This document shows positions 1 to 6,181 of a DNA stretch of 7,951 nucleotides, piece after piece. Within the stretch, counting starts at the first letter, position 1, and each line of letters begins with the position of its first letter. The stretch spans positions 1-7,951 of the forward strand of contig CAAGHZ010000066.1 of assembly GCA_900769795.1 (NCBI GenBank). The letters are read 5' to 3'. Below the pieces are notes generated by a model, which saw nothing but the letters and a program-made list of their open reading frames with translations, made no database searches and was not told the origin of the DNA. This DNA comes from Clostridia bacterium. Its GTDB lineage: Bacteria > Bacillota > Clostridia > Monoglobales > Monoglobaceae. The position numbers and the translations under genes are program-made.

Positions 1-41
1 AAAAGTCAATACTTTTTTTCAAATTTTTTAAAATTTTTTGA

Positions 42-938
42 TTACAGGCTTGCACCTGTATCTTTTGCAGAGTTTTTCATCTCTTCAAGCTGCTCTGCAT
101 CAAATTTATACGCCGTATTACAAAAGCTGCAAACTATCTCCGCTTCGCCCTGTTCTTTTATTATTGCATCAATTTCGGTCTTGCCAAGGGATATTATCGC
201 CCTCTCCATTCTCTCGCGGCTACAATCACATACATAGGCAACCTCAGAGCTTCCAAGAATGTCCACATCAAAGCCAAGCATAACATATTTGATTATATCT
301 TCTCCCGTCATCCCCTGAGAGAGCATTTCTGTCACGCTCATAATTCCGCCGATACTGTTTTCGAGCATTGTAAGACTCTTATCATCGCAATCTGGCATCA
401 CCTGAATAATAAAACCGCCTGCACACTTTACGCTATAGTCTCTGTCAACCAGAACACCAAGTGCCACAACACTTGGCACCTGCTCTGACTGCATAAAATA
501 ATACGCAAGGTCATCACCTATCTCGCCTGTCTGTATCTTAATCTGTCCGATATATGGCTCTTTAAGACCCAAATCCTTAATAACGCAGAGTGTACCCTCT
601 CCAATGGCACCACCCACATCCAGCTTTCCATTTTGCTTAAGGGGAATATCTGCAAGAGGGTTGCTTACATAGCCTTTGACCTCTCCTTTGGAGTTTGCCG
701 CAGCAAAAACCGTACCAAGAGGGCCATCGCCCTTCATCTGCAGAGTAAGTCTGTCGGTCTCGCCTTTTAACTCTCCGCCCATTAAAAAAGCCGCAGACAA
801 AAGTCTGCCAAGAGCCGCAGTTGCAACAGGCGAAGTATTGTGAAACTGTCTCGCCGCTTCAACACTCTCGGTTGATACCACCGCACTGATTTTAAAAAAT
901 CCGTCTTTTGTAATTCCTTTTGTGAGTATATCTGCCAT
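42..938 (-). CDS. hslO: Hsp33, redox-regulated molecular chaperone
   Basis: Cytoplasmic holdase chaperone that is switched on by oxidation: zinc-bound cysteines form disulfides under oxidative stress and the protein then binds unfolding clients. The 298-residue product has the family's usual length. The N-terminal core (about 1-225) carries typical Hsp33 stretches such as LTLQMKGDGPLG (65-76) and GYVSNP (89-94). The C-terminal zinc switch is complete: CDC at 237-239 and CSFC at 270-273, giving C-X-C-X30-C-X2-C. I chose the ATG at 938 because GAAAGG lies at 948-953 with a 9-base gap and the protein then starts MADILTKG; an in-frame start at 974 would add 12 charged residues with no family resemblance and would lie inside a palindrome. 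It follows hemW after 170 bases with no clear promoter or terminator between them, so co-transcription is possible but not shown. Identity is near certain. Confidence 0.96.
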   Translation of the reverse strand: MADILTKGITKDGFFKISAVVSTESVEAARQFHNTSPVATAALGRLLSAAFLMGGELKGETDRLTLQMKGDGPLGTVFAAANSKGEVKGYVSNPLADIPLKQNGKLDVGGAIGEGTLCVIKDLGLKEPYIGQIKIQTGEIGDDLAYYFMQSEQVPSVVALGVLVDRDYSVKCAGGFIIQVMPDCDDKSLTMLENSIGGIMSVTEMLSQGMTGEDIIKYVMLGFDVDILGSSEVAYVCDCSRERMERAIISLGKTEIDAIIKEQGEAEIVCSFCNTAYKFDAEQLEEMKNSAKDTGASL

Positions 939-947
939 TTTTATTTT

Positions 948-953
948 CCTTTC
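948..953 (-). promoter_or_regulatory. Ribosome binding site deciding the hslO start
   Basis: On the minus strand GAAAGG lies 9 bases before the ATG at 938. It supports the 298-residue Hsp33 over the longer in-frame form that would begin at 974. Confidence 0.7.
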
Positions 954-959
954 ATTTTC

Positions 960-1024
960 GGGACGTCGAGGCACCCCAGGGTGGCCTCTCTTGGTCTACA
1001 ACCAATTCACCTTCACGCCGTCCC
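960..1024. repeat. Foldable palindromic unit between hemW and hslO
   Basis: This 65-base unit is bounded by a 6-base inverted repeat, GGGACG (960-965) and CGTCCC (1019-1024). Inside are two further hairpins: GAGGCACCC (968-976) against GGGTGGCCTC (979-988), with one bulged G, and TTGGT (991-995) against ACCAA (1001-1005) with a 5-base loop. Together they could fold as a three-way junction on either strand. I do not recognise it as a known riboswitch or small RNA. The style resembles the short GC-rich intergenic repeats common in Clostridia, and it adjoins a second repeat at 1051-1079. It lies just upstream of the hslO ribosome binding site, so folding in the transcript could influence hslO expression; that is inference. 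Confidence 0.5.
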
Positions 1025-1050
1025 CTACAATTGTTTGCATCCCACATATT

Positions 1051-1079
1051 CGTAGGGGCGGTGGTTCCATCCCCGCCCG
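1051..1079 (+). repeat. Dispersed GTAGGGGCGG palindromic repeat, copy 1
   Basis: Begins CGTAGGGGCGG (1051-1061) and ends CCCCGCCCG (1071-1079). GGGCGG at 1056-1061 pairs with CCGCCC at 1073-1078, making a GC-rich hairpin. The same ends occur in opposite orientation at 4119-4142 with a different centre. A further CCCCTAC at 1022-1028 is complementary to GTAGGGG at 1052-1058, so the two intergenic elements here also face each other. Elements of this look are common between genes in Clostridia, but I cannot name the family. Confidence 0.6.
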
Positions 1080-1108
1080 TTTGTGCGGAACACCCTAAAT
1101 GATGTTAC

Positions 1109-2221
1109 TTACACAAAATCTGCAAGGATTGAATTGCTTACATAGGTGTATTTTTCGGGGATTTTAAATCTGTCCCCATCCACAACCATCGTACCTCTTT
1201 TTATGTTCTTATCTATTTGCTCTTTATATACATCGTATATATCTTTGCCGAATCTCTCTTTAAACTCTGTCTTTGAAATCCCTTCGTCCATGCGGAGTCC
1301 GAGAAAAACAAATTCGGACATCATATCATCTTTGTCAAGCAAAGTCCTGTCTGCTATGACACTTTTACCCCTTGTCGCAACATCAATATATTCTCCTACA
1401 TCATATATGTTTGAATATCTCTCGCCCATATAACAAGAATACGCGCCTGCACCAAAGCCGACAAAATCATCACATTTCCAATACTTACAGTTGTGACGGC
1501 TCTCAAGCCCGTCTTTAGCAAAGTTGGAAATCTCGTATCTTTTATAGCCATACTCCTTGAGCAAAGCCACACATTTGTCGTACATTTCACCGCTCTCATC
1601 GTCATCGGCAATGTTTAAATCCATCGTCGCAAAAGGGGTGCCCTCTTCTATTTTAAGGGCATAACAAGAGATATGCTCTACTCCAAGCGAGACTGCCGCC
1701 TCTATGGACCTTGCAAAACTCTCTGCGTCCTGATCTGGCAGACCAAACATAAGGTCAAGAGAGATATTTTCAAAGCCTGCTCTCCTTGCCGAATCAACGC
1801 AGACCCTGCAATCATTAAAGTTATGAATTCTGCCGAGGATTTTAAGTTGCATATCATCGGCGCTCTGCATCCCCATACTGATGCGGTTAAACCCTGCTTT
1901 TTTCAGGGTGACAAAGCCATCATACCCCATTGTGGCAGGGTTACACTCGGTTGTAATTTCGCAGTCCTCCGCTATGTTAAATTTCGTGCGCACAGTATAT
2001 AAAACTTTTAGGAGCTGCTCTGTCTCAAGAATTGTTGGCGTGCCGCCACCAAAATATATTGTGTCAACTGTGTCATTACACTCTGCAAAGTTTTCAATCT
2101 CTCTGCAAAGGGCGGCAATATATTCGTCTTTAAGGCTCTTTGGTGCAACACGGGAATTAAAATCACAATAGTTGCACTTTGATGCGCAAAACGGTATATG
2201 AATATAAATCCCAAGGGACAC
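1109..2221 (-). CDS. hemW: HemW-type radical SAM protein (heme chaperone, formerly called oxygen-independent coproporphyrinogen oxidase-like)
   Basis: Radical S-adenosylmethionine protein of the HemW branch. Characterised members bind heme and are proposed to deliver it to apoproteins; they do not act as the true coproporphyrinogen dehydrogenase HemN. With the chosen start the protein has 370 residues. The [4Fe-4S] motif is C12-X3-C16-X2-C19 followed by D-F, where HemN has a further cysteine, which favours HemW. Also visible are GGGTPT (58-63, SAM binding), GLPDQ (160-164), and the HNxxYW signature HNCKYW (243-248) linked to heme binding in HemW. The C-terminal HemN-type domain fills about 295-370. 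I prefer the GTG at 2221 over the in-frame GTG at 2230: GAGGTG (2228-2233) is an excellent ribosome binding site for the former and contains the latter. lepA ends 12 bases upstream, so the two are probably co-transcribed and translationally coupled. Confidence 0.94.
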   Translation of the reverse strand: MSLGIYIHIPFCASKCNYCDFNSRVAPKSLKDEYIAALCREIENFAECNDTVDTIYFGGGTPTILETEQLLKVLYTVRTKFNIAEDCEITTECNPATMGYDGFVTLKKAGFNRISMGMQSADDMQLKILGRIHNFNDCRVCVDSARRAGFENISLDLMFGLPDQDAESFARSIEAAVSLGVEHISCYALKIEEGTPFATMDLNIADDDESGEMYDKCVALLKEYGYKRYEISNFAKDGLESRHNCKYWKCDDFVGFGAGAYSCYMGERYSNIYDVGEYIDVATRGKSVIADRTLLDKDDMMSEFVFLGLRMDEGISKTEFKERFGKDIYDVYKEQIDKNIKRGTMVVDGDRFKIPEKYTYVSNSILADFV

Positions 2222-2227
2222 CGAAAA

Positions 2228-2235
2228 CACCTCTT
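2228..2235 (-). promoter_or_regulatory. hemW ribosome binding site overlapping the lepA stop codon
   Basis: The minus strand reads AAGAGGTG here, and its first two A's are the last two bases of the lepA TAA stop (2234-2236). GAGGTG matches the anti-Shine-Dalgarno complement and sits 6 bases before the GTG at 2221. The arrangement suits translational coupling, in which ribosomes finishing lepA expose or reinitiate at hemW. Confidence 0.65.
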
Positions 2236-4039
2236 AATCCAGTTTAAGCACAGACATAAACGCCTCTTGCGGCACCTCGACGGAACCGACCTGACGCATA
2301 CGCTTTTTACCCTCTTTCTGCTTTTCAAGCAGTTTCTTCTTACGGGTGATATCACCGCCATAACACTTGGCAAGTACGTCCTTGCGCATTGCTCTGACTG
2401 TCTCTCTGGCAATTATCTTGCCACCGATTGCCGCCTGAATCGGCACTTCAAACAACTGACGCGGAATTACATCCTTTAGCTTTTCCGCCATTCTTCTGCC
2501 TCTGCCGTAGGCACGCTCTTTATGAACAATAAATGAGAGTGCATCGACCTGCTCGCCATTTAGCAGCATATCAAGCTTGACAAGCTCTGCCTTCTCAAAT
2601 CTTGCAAACTCGTAGTCAAAAGACGCATATCCTCTTGTTCTTGACTTGAGTGCATCAAAAAAGTCGTAGATTATCTCATTGAGCGGAAGCTCGTAATTGA
2701 GCGAAACTCTTGTATCATCAATATAGGTCATATCAATATAGGTGCCTCTGCGCTCCTGACAAAGCTCCATAATACTGCCCACATATTCTTTAGGGCTCAT
2801 AATAGATGCCTTGACGATGGGCTCCTTCATATAATCAATCTCTGACGGGTCGGGCAAATTTGTCGGGTTGTCAATTGCAAGCTCCTCGCCATCGGTTTTA
2901 ATTACGATATACTCAACAGAGGGAGCTGTCGTAACAAGGTCAAGATTGTACTCTCTCTCAAGCCTCTCCTGAATAATTTCCATGTGCAAAAGTCCAAGAA
3001 AACCACACCTGAAACCAAAGCCAAGCGCCACCGAGGTCTCTGCCTCAAAATTAAGCGCCGCATCGTTTAACTGAAGTTTTTCAAGGGCTTCTCTTAAATC
3101 ATCATATCTTGCACCGTCTGCCGGATAGATACCGCAGTAAACCATTGATTTTACTTCTTTATATCCGGGCAGAGATTCATCAGCCGGTCTCTCGGAGGTT
3201 GTAACCGTATCGCCGACTCTTACATCCTGAATACTCTTTATGCTCGCCGCAATATATCCAACTTCACCTGCCTCAAGTTGAGTCGCAGGCGCCATCCCAT
3301 TAGGGCTGAGGTATCCAACCTCTACAACATCAAACTCGCTGCCTGTTGCCATCATCTTTATCTTCTGCCCTGCCTTAAGCTTTCCGTCCTTCATACGAAC
3401 ATAGACAATAACACCCTTGTATGGGTCATAATAAGAGTCAAAGATAAGAGCCTTAAGGGGTGCATTCTCATCACCCTTTGGCGGCGGAACAAGTTCTACC
3501 ACCTTTTCAAGCACTGCATCTATGTTTATTCCGTTTTTAGCAGAGATACAAGGTGCTTCCTCGCAGTCTATGCCGATTACATCCTCTACCTCTTTCTTTA
3601 CCTCTTCAGGACGTGCCGCCGGCAAGTCAATCTTGTTGATAACGGGCACAAGTTCCAAATCGTGCTCAAGGGCAAGATAGGTATTTGCAAGAGTCTGTGC
3701 CTCTATACCCTGCGCCGCATCAACTACTAATATGGCACCCTCGCAAGCGGCAAGGCTTCTTGAAACCTCATAGTTAAAGTCGACATGTCCGGGGGTGTCA
3801 ATAAGGTTTAAGACATACTCTTGCCCATCTTTTGCCTTGTATATCAGCTTTACGGCACGGGCCTTTATAGTGATGCCGCGCTCACGCTCCAGATCCATGT
3901 TATCGAGAATCTGCTCCTGCATCTCTCTTTGGGTAAGCGTACCTGTAAGTTCTAAGATTCTGTCGGCAAGAGTACTCTTACCATGGTCGATATGAGCAAT
4001 TATCGAAAAGTTTCTTATATTATCGCGACGATTGTTCAT
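2234..4039 (-). CDS. lepA: Elongation factor 4, ribosome-associated GTPase LepA
   Basis: Translational GTPase related to EF-G. It binds the ribosome and has been linked to back-translocation, recovery of stalled ribosomes and subunit assembly. The 601-residue protein is full length for the family. GTPase motifs are all present: AHIDHGKST (P-loop, 15-23), GITIKA in switch I (55-60), DTPGH (81-85, with the catalytic histidine), NKID (135-138) and SAK (166-168). Domain II and EF-G-like domains follow, and the end holds the LepA-specific C-terminal domain, recognised by AIGGKIIARETV, KCYGGDITRKKKLLEKQKEGKKRM (its core lies just past the middle of the last 70 residues) and the VEVPQEAF tail. Start: ATG at 4039 with AGGAGG (4047-4052) 7 bases upstream. 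A sigma-A-type promoter lies at 4073-4101. It is the first gene of the lepA-hemW unit. No defects were seen. Confidence 0.98.
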   Translation of the reverse strand: MNNRRDNIRNFSIIAHIDHGKSTLADRILELTGTLTQREMQEQILDNMDLERERGITIKARAVKLIYKAKDGQEYVLNLIDTPGHVDFNYEVSRSLAACEGAILVVDAAQGIEAQTLANTYLALEHDLELVPVINKIDLPAARPEEVKKEVEDVIGIDCEEAPCISAKNGINIDAVLEKVVELVPPPKGDENAPLKALIFDSYYDPYKGVIVYVRMKDGKLKAGQKIKMMATGSEFDVVEVGYLSPNGMAPATQLEAGEVGYIAASIKSIQDVRVGDTVTTSERPADESLPGYKEVKSMVYCGIYPADGARYDDLREALEKLQLNDAALNFEAETSVALGFGFRCGFLGLLHMEIIQERLEREYNLDLVTTAPSVEYIVIKTDGEELAIDNPTNLPDPSEIDYMKEPIVKASIMSPKEYVGSIMELCQERRGTYIDMTYIDDTRVSLNYELPLNEIIYDFFDALKSRTRGYASFDYEFARFEKAELVKLDMLLNGEQVDALSFIVHKERAYGRGRRMAEKLKDVIPRQLFEVPIQAAIGGKIIARETVRAMRKDVLAKCYGGDITRKKKLLEKQKEGKKRMRQVGSVEVPQEAFMSVLKLD

Positions 4040-4072
4040 CGTTCATCCTCCTGTGTTTAATGCTAATAATAT

Positions 4073-4101
4073 ATTTTAACATAACTTTGCGTACTTTTCA
4101 A
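4073..4101 (-). promoter_or_regulatory. Sigma-A-type promoter of lepA-hemW
   Basis: On the minus strand TTGAAA (4096-4101) and TAAAAT (4073-4078) are separated by exactly 17 bases, each one mismatch from consensus, and TGT directly precedes the -10, giving an extended -10. Predicted transcription start is near 4066, which leaves a leader of about 27 bases ending in the AGGAGG of lepA. It is the best promoter match I found in the window. Confidence 0.7.
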
Positions 4102-4116
4102 CAAAAATATTTTGTT
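4100..4116. promoter_or_regulatory. Inverted repeat overlapping the lepA -35 box (possible operator)
   Basis: AACAAAA (4100-4106), a 3-base centre and TTTTGTT (4110-4116) form a perfect 17-base dyad. Its edge shares two bases with the -35 hexamer. It could be a repressor or activator site, or simply AT-rich DNA acting like an UP element. No regulator can be assigned. Confidence 0.35.
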
Positions 4117-4118
4117 AA

Positions 4119-4142
4119 GCGGGCGGATTATCCGCCCCTACG
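4119..4142 (-). repeat. Dispersed GTAGGGGCGG palindromic repeat, copy 2
   Basis: Read on the minus strand it starts CGTAGGGGCGG and ends CCGCCCGC. GGGCGGA (4121-4127) and TCCGCCC (4131-4137) form a perfect 7-base-pair stem around a 3-base loop. Its outer parts match copy 1 (1051-1079) in opposite orientation while the centre differs, as expected of a family of small palindromic intergenic repeats. It sits just upstream of the lepA promoter. Confidence 0.6.
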
Positions 4143-4183
4143 ATTATATAATAGTCGATGAATCTTAAATCCACATCAGCAAA

Positions 4184-4210
4184 AGATTCTTCGCTTCGCT
4201 CAGAATGACA
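4184..4210 (-). repeat. Widespread ILSEAKNL intergenic repeat
   Basis: The minus strand carries TGTCATTCTGAGCGAAGCG followed by AAGAATCT. I recognise this as a short repeat seen between genes in many unrelated bacterial genomes, best known because one reading frame gives the spurious peptide ILSEAKNL. Here it holds a short inverted repeat, ATTCT (4186-4190) and AGAAT (4202-4206). Its role is unknown. A small open frame that passes through it (4165-4371, minus) is not a gene. Confidence 0.6.
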
Positions 4211-4221
4211 TTTGCGCAAAT
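4210..4221. repeat. 12-base perfect palindrome in the lepA upstream region
   Basis: ATTTGCGCAAAT reads the same on both strands. It adjoins the ILSEAKNL repeat and lies about 110 bases upstream of the lepA -35. It could be a protein-binding site or part of the repeat; nothing else supports either reading. Confidence 0.35.
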
Positions 4222-4262
4222 TATAAGACAATCCCCCTGAAATCCTCTCCCCGACGGCACAC

Positions 4263-4293
4263 AAAAAAAGGACGGCGTCGCCGTCCCTTTTTT
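4263..4293 (-). terminator. Rho-independent terminator after the GH42-like gene
   Basis: GGACGGC (4270-4276) pairs with GCCGTCC (4280-4286) around a 3-base loop, and on the minus strand the stem is followed by a run of seven T's (4269-4263). It starts about 11 bases past the stop codon at 4298. The T-run on the plus strand (4288-4293) makes it potentially bidirectional. It ends the carbohydrate unit and separates it from lepA. Confidence 0.85.
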
Positions 4294-4297
4294 ATCT

Positions 4298-6160
4298 TTA
4301 TGCATTTTTATTTGTAAGCAACACATAACCCCATCCCGGGATATTTTCAATGGTAACTCTGCATTTGCCATTCTCTACGTTGCACTTTGCCGGAACAAGA
4401 CTTCCGTCAGGAGATATAATGCTGAACTTCTTATCGCTGTCTATTACAAAATCCATCTCTTCTGTCGGGTCAAACATTGCATTCACAAGCATTATATTCA
4501 TGCCGCCGTCTTTATCCGTTGTCACTGTTGGAACAACCTTGAAACTCTTATCATAACTTACGGGCAATTTATCTCCTGTAAGCCATGCGAATACATTCAT
4601 AAGTTGTCTCTGCTTCACATCGGTCTGCATCTGGCCTGACATCTGGCATCCATCAACCACGATTTTTGTACCCTTTTCACTCTCATAAAGATACATGGAC
4701 GGGATTGGCTCTTTGTTCATAAAGTTGGCATAGGACAATACATCGCAACCATCACAATCAAAGGCATATGCATCACCCTCGTTGAATATATCCATAGAAA
4801 TATGACGGGCACTGTTCTTGTATTCTCCGTTAAATTCATGGTCTGAGAAGTACTCGGTTACGCCCAGCTTGTATACTCTTTTGATTTTAGCACCGGTATA
4901 CTCACCAAAGCCACGCTCGTTCAGCACCTCAAAGCCTCTGCCATCGGTAAGCACACCGCCTTTGAGTATTTTTTCAACCATGGCATCGTCAAATTTGTTC
5001 CATTCCTCACCTTTTATATACGACGCAACTGCATTATCAAAATAAGTTGTCACAGGGATACCTGTCTCGTTCAGTTGTGAAGCAGGTCTATCGCTTACAC
5101 AGAACACACCCGCATTGCGACAGCCCTCGTTAACATCGGTCAGAACATCCCATTTCTTAGCCGACTTGCGCATCATATCGTAAAAACCGTGGCATTTTTC
5201 CCAGTCCCATCTGTTAAACAGACTTCCGTTACATCCTACCATAATACAAAGCGATGTCTCAAGTTCTGAAATATAGTGGGATTTCTCAAAAGAACGGAAG
5301 TTATATGTTTCATACTCATACTGGATATCGCGGATATTCTCAGGCCACGCCTTGTTGCACATCTGTATAATAAAAGCCTTATGGAAGATTGATGGTAAGT
5401 TTCTTTCGTTATAAAAACCGCCTCCGGGTCTGCCAAGGGTCGCTCCGCTCTCCTTAATCCATTCATCAACAAGATTTGAAGGCCCACTCATGTAGCCGAT
5501 ATCGGCACATGGGTCATTGTCTTTTATGGCACTGCGAATCGTCTTATATAACTTTATCATTGTATCTGCAGAACTCTCGGCAAAATCTGCTCTTAAGATT
5601 TCATCGGTCTTCCAGTTAGCGCGTATGTATTCTATATCATAATTCTTTCCGGTTCTTTGATTAAGCTTATTTATACAATCGGGACAGAAGCAACCTTGTT
5701 CTTTGACAACACCATGATAAATAGGGCGAATATCATCGTCAAGCCATATCATATCTGCACCTATTTTTGAATATATTGCGTATTTTTCGTAGATATACTC
5801 AAGGTATCTGTCATTTGTAGGGCAAAGACAACTGTTAGATTCAACCCCGTCAATGTTTACCATGTACTGAAGATCGCCCTTTTCGGCAGAATCGGCGCCT
5901 TCTTCGGTATGACCGATAGTACAAAGGATATTTACACCAACCCTCGGCACGCCAATCTCTTTAAAAGTCTTTATTCTTCTTTTTAAAATCTCTGCAACTC
6001 TCTTGACTTCTTCTATCGGAGTATATCCGTGATGATTTGGCTCTGTAAACATTACAATCTCATCAACTACGTCAATATTTTTCTTGATTGTCTCAAGGTT
6101 TTTTTCAAACTCTGCATCAGTAAAACAAGCGTTGCACACCATTCTTAATGACTTCTTCAT
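4298..6160 (-). CDS. GH42-like TIM-barrel protein, putative beta-glycosidase of unknown substrate
   Basis: A 620-residue protein with no signal peptide or membrane segment, so probably cytoplasmic. Residues about 1-340 look like a TIM barrel of the GH42 beta-galactosidase type. C113, C157, C159 and C162 (CLC at 111-113 and GCFCPDC at 156-162) have the same spacing as the zinc cysteines I recall for Thermus A4 beta-galactosidase. FNRWDWEKCHGFYDMM (315-330) resembles the FRW region after the last barrel strands. The expected Asn-Glu acid/base before the cysteines appears as IWLDDD (138-143), and E282 or E284 in IQYEYETYN is a nucleophile candidate. About 345-530 resembles the amidotransferase-like trimerisation domain (GGVLTDGRGFEVL, 401-413) and about 540-620 a beta-sandwich ending PGWGYVLL. 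The start at 6160 is favoured by AAGGTGG 5 bases upstream; an in-frame GTG at 6169 lies within that site. Function inferred; could also be inactive. Confidence 0.75.
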   Translation of the reverse strand: MKKSLRMVCNACFTDAEFEKNLETIKKNIDVVDEIVMFTEPNHHGYTPIEEVKRVAEILKRRIKTFKEIGVPRVGVNILCTIGHTEEGADSAEKGDLQYMVNIDGVESNSCLCPTNDRYLEYIYEKYAIYSKIGADMIWLDDDIRPIYHGVVKEQGCFCPDCINKLNQRTGKNYDIEYIRANWKTDEILRADFAESSADTMIKLYKTIRSAIKDNDPCADIGYMSGPSNLVDEWIKESGATLGRPGGGFYNERNLPSIFHKAFIIQMCNKAWPENIRDIQYEYETYNFRSFEKSHYISELETSLCIMVGCNGSLFNRWDWEKCHGFYDMMRKSAKKWDVLTDVNEGCRNAGVFCVSDRPASQLNETGIPVTTYFDNAVASYIKGEEWNKFDDAMVEKILKGGVLTDGRGFEVLNERGFGEYTGAKIKRVYKLGVTEYFSDHEFNGEYKNSARHISMDIFNEGDAYAFDCDGCDVLSYANFMNKEPIPSMYLYESEKGTKIVVDGCQMSGQMQTDVKQRQLMNVFAWLTGDKLPVSYDKSFKVVPTVTTDKDGGMNIMLVNAMFDPTEEMDFVIDSDKKFSIISPDGSLVPAKCNVENGKCRVTIENIPGWGYVLLTNKNA

Positions 6161-6165
6161 AACAT

Positions 6166-6172
6166 CCACCTT
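6166..6172 (-). promoter_or_regulatory. Ribosome binding site deciding the GH42-like gene start
   Basis: AAGGTGG on the minus strand, one mismatch from AAGGAGG, lies 5 bases before the ATG at 6160. It overlaps the alternative in-frame GTG at 6169, which therefore is unlikely to be the start. Confidence 0.6.
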
Positions 6173-6181
6173 ATTTTATTT

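Noticed and set aside
38..283. An 81-codon plus-strand open frame
   Set aside because: Antisense to the zinc-switch end of hslO; low-complexity Ser, Leu and Gln-rich shadow.
939..974. Upstream extension of hslO to 974 (MPRRPENERKIK)
   Set aside because: The extra residues do not resemble Hsp33 and lie over the palindromic repeat, while the ATG at 938 has a proper ribosome binding site.
939..1108. A riboswitch, T-box or tRNA in the hemW-hslO gap
   Set aside because: The palindromes do not match any conserved core I know, there is no T-box sequence, and the cloverleaf-like fold lacks tRNA features such as a GTTCRA arm and CCA end.
2008..2412. A 134-codon minus-strand open frame across the lepA-hemW junction
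   Set aside because: It overlaps two well-supported genes in another frame and resembles nothing.
3278..3730. A 150-codon plus-strand open frame
   Set aside because: It is wholly antisense to lepA, whose protein is full length and canonical; the composition looks like a shadow frame.
4220..4225. TATAAT on the minus strand as a further lepA promoter
   Set aside because: No acceptable -35 lies at 16-18 bases; a much better promoter is present at 4073-4101. The TATAAT at 4143-4148 fails for the same reason.
4165..4371. A 68-codon minus-strand open frame containing ILSEAKNL
   Set aside because: It overlaps the end of the GH42-like gene, spans its terminator and reads through a known non-coding repeat; it has no ribosome binding site that I can see.
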